Origin: Patellaria atrata CBS 101060 | Lineage: Eukaryota > Ascomycota > Dothideomycetes > Patellariales > Patellariaceae | NCBI GenBank assembly: GCA_010093705.1 | Contig: MU006095.1 | Coordinates: 934,315-998,314 of the forward strand | Direction of reading: 5' to 3' | DNA: 64,000 nucleotides | Shown here: positions 54,007 to 64,000 of the stretch, in pieces | Layout of the letters: each line of letters opens with the position of its first letter | Position numbering within the stretch: the first letter of the stretch is position 1 | Notes under the pieces: generated by a model | The model's database searches: none | The model's input: only the letters and a program-made list of their open reading frames with translations | Told to the model about the DNA's origin: nothing | Program-made: the position numbers and the translations under genes

Positions 54007-56747
54007 TCAAACCTTCGTATTATCCATGTGGGCGAGACGTATTCCCACAGCGTTTCTATGAGCGTCCAGTCCCTCGACTTCTGCTAGTCGCATGACTGCA
54101 GTTCCAACGTTGCGTAGTCCCTCGGCGGTGAGGTTTGAACTCGTGATGTGTTTTACATAGGATCCAAGATTAACGCCAGAGTATTGCTTCGCGTATCCAT
54201 ATGTAGCTGCACAAAATCCATTAACATTATTGGTCTTCTGTGAATGGGCCTTGACTTACGCAAGGAGTGATTGACACCCGCAGAGTAATCACCAACACTC
54301 TCGGGTGTCCATTGACCCACAAATACACTTCCAGCATTTTGAACTAGAGGTACGACATCTACAGCATTTTCCACCTGTAGAATCAGATGCTCTGGAGCGT
54401 ACATATTACTATAAACCATTGCTTCCTCGATAGTGTTGACTACAAGAGTGACTGAGTGTTCGATGGCCCCGCGAACAATGTCGACTCTGGGTAGTGCAGT
54501 GGCCTGAGCATGTAATTCATCGTCTATCGCCTGAAGTTGCTCTGGTTTTAGTGCGACTGCTATTAGAATGACTTGCGAGTCAACTCCATGCTCGGCCTGG
54601 CTAAGTAGATCGGAAGCTACAAAGGACGGATTTGATGTGCTATCCGCGATTACAAGTACCTCACTCGGCCCAGCAGGCATATCAATGCCCACGCCAGCGC
54701 TGGTATCGTTGGACACAACCATCTTGGCTGCAGTCACAAATTGATTTCCAGGACCCAAAATCTTGTCGACTTTGCTAACCGTCTCGGTACCGTAAGCCAG
54801 GGCAGCGATTGCCTGGGCACCTCCGGCTAGCACAATACTTTCCGCGCCTACTTTGTGGGCGACATATACAATCTCAGGCGTCAAAGTCCCATCGGCACGA
54901 GGTGGAGAGGCGAGCACGATCTTCTTGCATCCTGCAACCATTGCAGGAACACCAAGCATGAGAGCTGTGGAAGGTAGGACTGCTGTTCCGCCAGGTACGT
55001 ACAGACCTACTCGCTCAATTGGACGGGAGAATCGCGAACATACGACTCCTGGCATCGTTTCAACCTGAAGAGGCTTTTCCTCCTTTTGTGCGGCGTGGAA
55101 ACGTCTAATATTCTCATAGGATACATCGATAGCCTCTACTGTGTCTTGAGATAGTTGCATCAAATTTTCAGGAAAAGGGGCGCGAAGAACTGGAGACGTG
55201 AGAGAGGTCGCTTTCTCGAACTTGTGCGTGTACTTTAGTAATGCTGCATCGCCCGTTTCGCGAACATCTTTGATAATGGGGTTAACGATACTCATTATCT
55301 TTTCAGACGAGCGTTGTGATGGTCTCTGTAGAGCTTGTTGGATCGTTTCTTTACTGTCTTGACTAGTGATAAAGCGTGTCATCTGGATTCTGCCATTCTT
55401 CAGTCCCGCAGAATCCACTGGATCCTTTGGTATAGATGCAGCCTCTTTGACTTTCTCTGTCTTCCCGTTTGGAGCTGATTCTGCGTTCGAGATACCTACC
55501 GTCTCTGCCCACGGTCCTTTAGCGTCACCTTTGCGTCGTTTGACTTTTATACTCTTTGCATCGAGGTTATTCTCGACGTCTCCCAAGGTTACACCTGCTG
55601 CTACGCATTTCGTCAGTGCAAAGTACATAAGGTCTGCTGCTTCGAAAGCTACGTCTTCCTTGGTTTGGGCTTCGCAAAGCTCATTGGCCTCTTCCATAAT
55701 CTTAGCTTGGAGCAACTTCGAATCTTTGAATAGACGTGCAGTATAAGATCCTTCCGGGGCAGATACTTTCCTACTCTGTAGAGTCTGTTCGAGCCGCGAA
55801 AGTCCACGATACTGCCCGAAACATGTAGCCGTTGCTAGATGGCAAAACCCTGCTTGATTATTAGATCTTGTGAATCACGGTCTTGGATTTCCCGTACCTC
55901 TGCCCTTTTGTTTCACGACAAAAGAAAGACAGTCCCGGTCGCAGTCTAAACCTATTTTGACGAGCTCTTGAGTGTCTCCACTGCTCTCTCCTTTATACCA
56001 TAACCCCCTCTTTCTGCTTTGATAGACTCCTCGTCCAGTCTTTAAGCTCTCCGCAACACTCTCTTTACTACTATAAACTAAACCCAGAGCTATTCCTCTC
56101 TCATCCGTGACCAATGTTGTCAAAAGTCCGTCCGGTCTATCACTGGTAGCATTGACAAGTAATAGGCTTGCGACATCAATCAATTGAGGGCCGGATACAG
56201 CATCGACCGTAAGTAATGATGCCGGTAGGACCGGAATTGCGGATAAAGTGGCAACGCGAAAAGCTTTCTCAGACGTAGGTTCTGCGAACGAGACATAGAC
56301 TTCGGGTCTGTCAGTCCCATACTCTTTCAGCCAAGCTTCGACGAGTTCGACATCTTGAATATTGTGCGCATATACGCCCACAGTTGTGTCCGAAATCGCA
56401 TCGATGATCTCCTGTTTCGAGTTGACTGCAATAAGAAGAATGACCCTGTCTAGATCTACGATCTTAGATGTCTCTAACTGTCGAAGTTGCTTAAGGTTTA
56501 CGATGACTTTGGCGGCTCCAGAATCTAAAAGAGAGAGGATGTCATCAATAGAGGTAAGCAATGTAACATCGAAGTGAGTCGCAAATAGACCAATTGTTTG
56601 TTGTAGATATAGGAAAGCATCCTCCACCGAACCGGGTGTTATTGTGGTGAATGCATTGCCAATGTATGATAAGGCCTTGAGGCTAAGTCCCGCGCTGGGG
56701 GAGGTGTAACTTGTGATATCGATCGCAGGTAGTATACTTGGAGTCAT
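54007..56747 (-). CDS. HIS4: Trifunctional histidine biosynthesis protein HIS4
   Basis: Exons 55898-56747, 54260-55849 and 54007-54206 give 879 residues. Three activities in order: phosphoribosyl-AMP cyclohydrolase (after a degenerate N-terminal barrel; GLDCDRDCLSFVVKQKGRGF, CHLATATCFG with metal-binding residues, about 265-305), phosphoribosyl-ATP pyrophosphatase (SYTARLFKDSKLLQAKIMEE, FEAADLMYFALTKC), and histidinol dehydrogenase (from about 430: YVPGGTAVLPSTALMLGVPA, GPGNQFVTAAK, GIDMPAGPSEVLVIADSTSN, EHGVDSQ, MYAPEHL, SLPTYGYAKQYSGV). It does steps 2, 3 and the last two of the histidine pathway, as in yeast His4. A TGACTC site about 90 bp upstream fits general amino-acid control. Confidence 0.97.
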
Positions 56748-57815
56748 ATTTGCTAGAATACGGGATCTCCTGACATTAATTGATGAAGTTAAAGCAGGAA
56801 TGGAGCCGGCTATTTATATAGCTTTGTTGCAATTATGACTCTTGGAGGGGTAAGATAGTTCCAAAGAGCTTAAAACATTTTTTTTCATGTTCATTTTAGT
56901 CTGGTAACGCAAAGCACAAAACGGCCCGTTCTCGGAGCATAGGTTAGTCTGATTCTAGGTTCTACTCCACAGTTCTACCATCTGTGCCATTTTACCATTT
57001 CATTCGCTATCATTACTTTTGTTATGGTTATTAAAGAAGGATAAGCGGAGGTACCTCTGTAAAGTTTGTAAGTGAATTGAACGAGCATGAGAAGCCATTT
57101 CTGATTCTCTTTTCTCTACTACCTTACGCGGAAAGAAGCCTATCTCCTCCACGCTCGACGCATAAAACTGCCCCAATTACCAAGAACTGACTCTACTACC
57201 ACTATCTCCTCAGAAAATCTAGCAAGATCTCCCCATGTCATCCACCGAAACGGGTAACGCAATTTGAAAGACTTCTCTCATCCACTGATAAAAGCATACA
57301 TTCAAGGCAATTATTTCAGCACCGCTTCAAGCCCCATAAGATTTGCACCCTTCATGCCACCGACTCAATATTGACCAAAGGAGAGAAAAGGGTTGGTTAC
57401 CAAGTTGGTGGCATTCCCCATGAAAAACATAGTTTTAACGCCGAGAGCCAACAACGCCATACTAAAACAGCTTCGAAAATATTATGTAAGAAAACTCCGC
57501 CAGGACCAGCCAATTATGCAATCATCTTTTTTCTTTTTCGGACCAGCGCTCGGAATTCTCGAGATCTGGTAAAGCATGATGTGTTTGTTGTGGGTTTATG
57601 GGTTTTAAAATATTGTTACAAGTAATTGAAGATCGAGACGAGCAATGTCATGGTAGGGATAAGGCAACGTGGGCCCAGTCAAGGGAACGTGGCCTTTATA
57701 CCATATTAGCTCGATTGATCAAGAAAGAAACTGTACAAAAGCATTGTGTCACAAGAGGCTCTTACAGGATAATACTCCTCGTAAAGATCCTGTCATGAAA
57801 CATAATAGTGAATTA
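56748..57815. other. Intergenic region between HIS4 promoter and RPB1 3' end
   Basis: 1.07 kb. Contains the Gcn4/CPC1-type site at 56836. No gene recognised. Confidence 0.5.
56836..56841 (+). promoter_or_regulatory. Gcn4/CPC1-type site upstream of HIS4
   Basis: TGACTC, six of seven bases of the TGACTCA consensus, 89 bp before the HIS4 ATG. HIS4 is a classic general-control target in yeast and Neurospora. A six-base match can occur by chance. Confidence 0.5.
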
Positions 57816-58500
57816 TCACTGTCTTGGAGACCTATCGTGGAATTAGTACCTTTTCCAAAGCTTGGAAATTTGGATTTAGATTAACTCACGTAGGCGAGTA
57901 GGTGGGACTAGTGGGGCTCCACCTTGGACTACTATTGCTTCCTTGATTCGGACTGGTAGGGCTATACCGAGGGCTCGTCGGCGAATACTGATTTTGTGCC
58001 GGACTCGTGGGACTGTAGACCGGGCTGGTCGGGCTATAACTCGGACTCGTAGGGCTTGTTGGGCTGCGCCTATCGCTACCTGCCCCGAATTGAGGGGAAG
58101 TAGGACTGTACATTGGTGAGGTCGGGCTATATGCCGGAGAGGTAGGAGAGTAGTGAGGTGAAGTTGCGCCACGATGTGCCGGTGAAGTAGGGGAATAGCT
58201 TGGAGACGTTGGAGAGTAAGACGGTGATGTTGGAGAATATGATGGCGACGTGGGGGAATAAGAAGGAGATGTCGGAGATCCACCAGCTGCGTAAGCAGGA
58301 GATGTCGGAGAGTAAGTGGGGGAAGTCGGCGTGTATGCGGGGCTAGACGGTGAGAAAGCAGGAGAGCTGGCCCCGAAGCGCGGGCTCGTCATGCTCATAC
58401 CCGGAGAGGTGGGAGAGTAGCCAGGTGAAGATGGTGAATAACCAGGAGAAGTTGGACTTGTACCGCTGAAAGGAGACGTTGGGGCATAGCCAGGACTACG
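57816..58500 (-). repeat. RPB1 C-terminal domain heptad repeats
   Basis: About 20 units near YSPTSPx read from right to left, beginning around YAPTSP (58490) and ending YSPTSPRQ. Four perfect SYSPTSP units in a row lie near 58190-58260; others carry substitutions or small insertions. Confidence 0.9.
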
Positions 58501-61500
58501 ACCGCCAGAGTATGGGCTTAGCCCGCCATCGAACGAGCCACCACCATAAGCGGTTAGTCCGCCAGTATCGTCGCCCGTAGCATGAACCATTGGAGAGAAA
58601 GCGGCACCATAGTCGGGACCACCAAAGCCACCTTCTGCCATTGGAGAGCCAAGAGCGTACGGGGTGCTGGCACCGGGGTCTGACGCTCTTACAGCAACGC
58701 CCATTCCAGGTGCAAGACCGAAGCGAGCATTGTCGGTGGTAATCGTATCGAGCATCTTCTGGTCCAAGGTGAGATCGAATTCGCCAGTACCCAAAGGTGC
58801 AAGTTGGCCCAACATAATGTTCTCCGAAATACCCCGGCAATCGTCTAGTTCACCGAAACCAGCAGCTTCGTAAAGAATCTCTACCGTCTCTTCGAATGAA
58901 CAGCGCATCAAAGCACCTGTTTCGGCTCTGTTAATGCCGTGACGGGTAACAGCCATGAGATATCCACGAGCGGTCATAACATCTACTAGAAGTGCAATGT
59001 GACGGTGGTTGACATATGAGCCGTCAAAGGATAAGACCATAGTTAACTCTCGCATGAGACCAGCACGGCAGGCCTCGATGCCGAAAACCTCCAAGACATC
59101 CAAGAAGGAGTTAGAATAAATCCTATAAGGATTGACTCCTGGAATAGAGATGACGTCCGCGATGGCAGTGCCTTGAGTATCCAGATACCATTCCTTACAC
59201 AAGGGATCGGACTTCCCTTTCTTGAGTGAGCCATCTTCGTCAATCCTGAGACGGGTTGTTTCATTCAAGAATGCACGCTCAACCCCCTTAATGCCACGGA
59301 GTGTGAGACTATCAAGAATGTGCATCTGAAGAGCTTTAAGGTTGGTCTGGAAGTCGGTGTCATCTTCCGCGTCCTTGGACCCTTCTTCTGGCATCATCAT
59401 CCGCACACGTATAACAAGCTCGTCCGCATTATTATCGCTGAAGATGATCGCAAGAGTGGTTTTGAATGCCCGCTTGATGATCATAGCAACCTCTGAGACT
59501 TCAATATTCTTGTCCAACAATTTTCGACGGTTGAGGACGATACGTAGAAGCCACTTGGACTGACGATCGATAGAGTCCATATTATCTTCCGGAATGATGA
59601 AATACGACTCAACCATGTCCACATCAGCTTCAATAGAAGTAGACGTGATATCTGGATCATAATAAATCTCGGTCCGTTCGGTAACATCACGTAGCGTCGT
59701 GTGTTCTACAATACTACGCAGATTCATGGCACTATCCTTCTCTCGCCAATGTTCATCGTCCTGATAGACAGCCATAGAAGGCGTCTTGAGGTTGGTAGCA
59801 ACGTTAAGAATTTCCTTCAAGCGAGGTACACCGAGGGTGACGTTCTTAGAAGATACACCGGCAAAATGGAAGGTGTTCAATGTCATCTGCGTAGCTGGCT
59901 CACCAATGGATTGAGCAGCTAGAACACCGACCATTTCACCAGCGCTGACAGCAGCTCTAGCAAAGCGGGTTTCGATGTCACCTAAGATATTGTCCAAGGC
60001 AAGTTTGTTGAGGGAGTATTGTTTTACGAGGCGTTTAAACGCTAGTCGTGACCGCAACTGAGCCTTAAAGAGTTTGGTCGCACTGTCCTGTGCTTCTATA
60101 GAGAGCGGATCATCGCCCCGAATGACTATAAGGCGATCCAGAAGAGCTGAAATTTGAGGAATTACCTCAGACGGGTTGAGATTGCTTCTGGCACCGTCTT
60201 TGATACGGAACTTCGTCCTGGCGGTCTCAATGATGCGCTGAACATTGAGCGGGAGAGCGTATTTGTCCTCATCATTATCCTTAGCTTCACGAATAAATGC
60301 ACGATCTTGTGCAAGTGCCTCAAACTCCATGTCTAACAATTGCTGTACTTCATAATTGCCTCTAAGATCATCGGCTCCCTCAAGAACGTCATTCGTGAGG
60401 GTGAAAGCGGGGTCATTAGACATAACATCGATCTTGAATTTCCTTTCGAACAGGCGGTCAGAAATAATAACGTGGTCGATTTTCTGTTCCTCGATATAAA
60501 CAGCATCAAGCCCATCTTCACCATAGACGAATTGGACAATATCGCCCAGTGAATTTCGAACGGTACCATCGTATTTCGTCATTACATCTTCCAGAGCCTT
60601 GACAAGCCTACGCTGGATATATCCAGTTTCAGCGGTTTTAACTGCTGTGTCAATGAGACCCTCACGACCCGCCATAGCATGAAAGAAGAATTCATGAGGT
60701 GTTAAGCCCCGTAGATACGAGTTCTCTACGAAACCTCTGGACTCGGGTGAATAATCGTCTTTGGTAAAATGTGGGAGGGTTCGATATTTGAAGCCGAAGG
60801 GAATACGTTTACCCTCAACAGCTTGCTGACCTACAGTAGCTGTCATTTGAGAAATGTTGATTGGTGTTCCTTTCGATCCAGATCGAGCCATCTGTACGGC
60901 ATTGTTGATGTCCTTCAGACCATTCTCGGTACGATTTCCAGCGTTATCACGTGCGGTGTTGAGGGCTTTGGAGACCTTATTTTCGAAAGTATCACGAAGG
61001 TTCATGCCTGGAGAAGCTTGCAGTCTGCTCTGAGTTGCATCTAGGGTGATCCTCTCGACTTCTTCCTTTTGCTCCTCGATCGCCTTCTTGATCTCGGCTG
61101 CGGATTTCTTATCGGGAACTGTGTCACCGATACCGATGCTAAAGCCATTGTGCAACAGCCAGTAGTTGACAACCCGCTGTGCACCATTGAAGAAGCTAAC
61201 CGCAGCTTCCCACCCCTTCTCATTATAGACGATGTGAATTACGCCATTAGACTTAGCGCCAACACTGTTCTTACTGAGAAGCCCATACATGAGCTCACCT
61301 CCATGAATACAAAGACCATCATCGTTAACTGGGCACCCTGAAGCAGTGTCTTTCTGGTCCTCTTTGGGCTTCTCTCCTTCTCGCACTATATTTAGTCCGC
61401 TAGGTAGAATAAGACTGACAATCTGCTTCCCGGTCCAACGGGGACGAGGTTTAACAATAGCGGGTTGAGGGATGACGCCATCCCAGTCGGGAACCCACAG

Positions 61501-63362
61501 TAAGATATTCATGACTTGTTCTTTCGACATGAACACATCTCTCCGTGACATCTTATAGATCCCACACAGAGAGTCCTGCACGATACCCATGAGAGGAGAA
61601 TTTCTCTGGGGAGAGACAATGTTGAGAGGAACCATACACAACTCTTTGATCTCAGCCCGAGTCTCTTCACTCTGTGGGACGTGCAAATTCATTTCGTCTC
61701 CATCGAAATCGGCATTATACGGCGAGGTGACCGACAAGTTTAGCCGGAAAGTTGAGTATGGCAAGACTCGGACTCTGTGACCCATCATGGACTCTTTATG
61801 TAGAGAAGGTTGCCGATTGAAGATGATGAAATCACCATCAACTATGTGACGCTCGACTTTCCAACCATACTGAAGTGTAATCTCCCCGATCCTCTTATGA
61901 TGTCGAAGGTCAATGCGTTGACCACTGTCACGAATCACATACTTAGCCCCCGGGTGTTCATTAGGACCGTTGCGTACCAGCTGATGCAACTTATCAATGT
62001 TATATGGAGTGACAGTCTCTGGATATGTGAGGACCCGGGCAATGCTCCGAGGGACACCGACTTCATCCAATGAGAGGTTGGGGTCGCCTGTGATGACAGT
62101 ACGAGCAGAGAAGTCGACACGCTTTCCCATAAGGTTACCCCGCATACGACCTTCTTTACCCTTGAGACGACTACGAATCGTCTTCAGGGGACGGCCCGAC
62201 TTTTGCATAGCTTGTGGTTGACCAGCGATGTCATTATCCATGTACGTCGCAACATGATATTGTAGTAATTGCTTGAATTCGTTCACGACATGCTGGGGCG
62301 ATCCTTCCTGCTCACATCGACGGACGTTAGCATTTGCTCGGATTATATCACCAAGCTTGTAAGTAAGATCGTCTTCTCCCCTCATTCCTTGACCGGTTCC
62401 GTCGACTGAGATACTAGGTCGCACGGGTGGTGGAGGAACCGGAAGAACAGTAAGGATCATCCATTCTGGTCTGGCATAGCGGTAACTCAGACCCATCTTG
62501 CCGATATCTTCGATTGAAATTGTGCGAAAGATGTTCAGAGCATCCTGGGGTTCAATCGGTCGCTTCTCTGGTTGCTTGTTTTCTTCTTCTTCGTCTCCTT
62601 TGATTGGTTTGTATGTAGCAATGAGTTTGAGGCCTTCACGCCGGATAGTAGGGTGTTGATTTCCGCACCCACCGTGGCCCTTCTTTTTGGTCTCTTTCTG
62701 TGGCATGTTTGGATCCATGTCATCCGCAGGTGCATCCATTTCACAGGTGTTCTTTGCTTTGCAAATACGCCAGACCGCATCGAACCTTCGCTTTGGATCC
62801 CGGATTTTGGCGGCTTCTGCGAAGGCGACATTGCTCTATTGGGTATTAGCATTAAAAAGTTGAATTATATCACCACCCGCTGGGTGACTAACTTCATCAG
62901 ATAAAATCTTCCCACAGCTGTGACAAACTGTCTCGAGGATTTTCTTGATCTTGGTGATGAAGCCTAGTGGCACATTTAGTAAGTGGTCACTTTGCATACT
63001 TGTAATGTAAGTATTGCATACCGATGTGAAATACCGGCACTGCTAATTCGATATGCCCGAAATGCCCAGGGCATTCTTGCATATCTTCACCGCACGTTGC
63101 GCAAGAAAATCCACGATCGATTGAGCCAAGCTTTGGGTCATTCAAACCCTTCTCCCGAGGGCGTTGCTTCTGCTCATCCTATCTATAAGTTAGCACGATT
63201 TGAATCCAACTCCAATCGAATCTTCTTCAATACCATGGTTTCTGGATATTCTATATGTACAACGCTCATGTTCTTAATTTCTTCGGGTGAGAGAAGCCCA
63301 AATTGAATCTCCTGAATTGTGCGCAGCGGCGCGCGCGACTCGGGGAAGAGTAGATTCGCCAT
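57816..63362 (-). CDS. RPB1: RNA polymerase II largest subunit RPB1
   Basis: Five minus-strand exons: 63234-63362, 63022-63178, 62893-62963, 57890-62835 and 57816-57831 (16 nt), 1772 residues. The start [20 protein letters not shown] leads to the clamp zinc site ([27 protein letters not shown]). The catalytic loop [20 protein letters not shown] holds the three Asp that bind Mg. The trigger loop region reads [20 protein letters not shown]. The C-terminal domain carries roughly 20 heptads close to YSPTSPx, many degenerate, with insertions ([19 protein letters not shown]). Exon 4 ends at YSP plus two bases of Thr, just before a GTGAGT donor; joining exon 5 gives YSPTSPRQ and stop, completing the last heptad. 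Reading through would stop after YSPT. Confidence 0.97.
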
Positions 63363-64000
63363 GATTGTGATATGATCGTCTCTATGCGCAACTGATTAAA
63401 CCTAGGACTGTAGTTGCTGCTGCGCGCTAGTCTTTTTGTCAAGTCAATGAGCGGTTTTCCGGACTCGGCGAAAAATCCACCAAAAACTACCACACAACAA
63501 CCTCCCCCGTCCTAACCCCTTCAAATACTGTTTTAACCGTTTTCTGGTGCTCCAAAATTATGCAGATTGTATAGTATCGGATGATGCTGATGGTGTTGCA
63601 GGCGCTCGATGCGCAGGTCGCTCAGCGGCGAAAGTCGATGAAGTGAAATGGTGGCAGCGAGGGTCCAGCACAAGCGATGCCAAGGTAGTCGGAAGGAATG
63701 TAAGCTCACTGTTGATACCTAGATTGACAGCGAGGGTTAGAAAATGGCCTAACGACACGCGATGCCGTCGTGAACGGAGGTTGGATGTTGACGTTGTCGA
63801 GAGGGATGAGGTTGAAAGAAAGTCGACAACTCGGGCGAAGTTGGAAGGGGATTTGGCCCTTTGGGCGGCAGAACAATGCCAAGGAGAATACGGCTAGGCA
63901 GATGCACTCCTTTCATGTTGCCGCCTCGCTTGATATGGACTAGCGTTAATTCCTGACGAGAGAGCCGCATCAAGATAAAAATAAAAATCCATGCAATGCC
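63363..64000. other. Region upstream of RPB1 to the window edge
   Basis: RPB1 promoter and about 600 bp more. Open frames at 63547-63897 (plus) and 63749-63973 (minus) overlap and neither has recognisable protein features. No gene called. Confidence 0.5.

Noticed and set aside
51626-56747. Xylanase, HIS4 and NPR2 as a functional cluster
   Set aside because: Different pathways and separate promoters; adjacency is ordinary.
57886-57888. TGA at 57886 as the RPB1 stop
   Set aside because: The overlapping GTGAGT donor and a downstream exon that completes YSPTSPRQ make splicing more likely.
63547-63973. Gene at the right edge
   Set aside because: Overlapping frames on both strands with biased composition and no recognisable family.
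1-64000. CRISPR array, rRNA, secondary-metabolite cluster, retrovirus-like or capsid-bearing element
   Set aside because: No spaced direct repeats, rRNA sequence, PKS/NRPS/terpene genes, or reverse transcriptase, integrase or capsid frames were seen.

Overview
This window looks like chromosomal DNA of a filamentous ascomycete (Pezizomycotina). Introns are short (about 45-180 nt) with GT-AG ends and CTAAC/CTGAC-type branch sites. The gene set includes a three-activity HIS4, COP9 subunit 7, a Clr2 silencing factor, GH53, GH10-CBM1 and GH125 enzymes, and RNA polymerase II RPB1. Placing it further, for example in Leotiomycetes, would be a guess. I supported 25 protein-coding genes, most of them spliced. 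I saw no CRISPR array, rRNA, intact transposon, retrovirus-like or Polinton-like element.

Layout, left to right. 0-5 kb: FG-nucleoporin N-terminus (cut by the window edge), a Laa2-like AP-1 accessory protein, and the PP4 regulatory subunit Psy4. 5-11 kb: a UPF0658 Golgi membrane protein, a Sym1/Mpv17 mitochondrial protein, a candidate Pol III/SINE-like unit and a fungal single-pass membrane protein. 12-17 kb: Clr2 and a large coiled-coil protein. 18.5-20.2 kb: GH53 galactanase and a small Gly/Ala-rich protein. 20.5-25.5 kb: a RhoGEF divergent from the proteasome chaperone Nas2. 26-30.4 kb: Ran GTPase, a protein with an internal ubiquitin-like domain, and a four-TM protein. 30.4-33.7 kb: a gene-poor stretch with a tRNA-like relic and a perfect hairpin. 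33.7-46.9 kb: MFS transporter, a Ser/Gly-rich membrane protein, CSN7, GH125, a protein kinase and a small conserved protein. 48-63.4 kb: a helix-turn-helix protein, NPR2, GH10 xylanase, HIS4 and RPB1.

Most genes are housekeeping or regulatory: nuclear transport (FG-Nup, Ran), TORC1 amino-acid signalling (NPR2), histidine synthesis (HIS4, with a Gcn4/CPC1-type site upstream), proteasome and signalosome, heterochromatin, transcription. GH53 and GH10-CBM1 are secreted plant-wall enzymes and suggest a plant-degrading or plant-associated lifestyle; they are unlinked single genes, not a cluster.

I did not find a clear new multi-gene system. The items I would look at first are: an internal ubiquitin-like domain ending in LLRGGGG; a 12-bp terminal-inverted-repeat element inside the GH125 intron with a partial relative beside the HTH gene; a second small inverted-repeat insert in an MFS intron; a spliced upstream ORF before NPR2; and a tiny last exon that completes the final RPB1 CTD heptad. 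Exon borders were worked out by eye from splice signals and reading frame.
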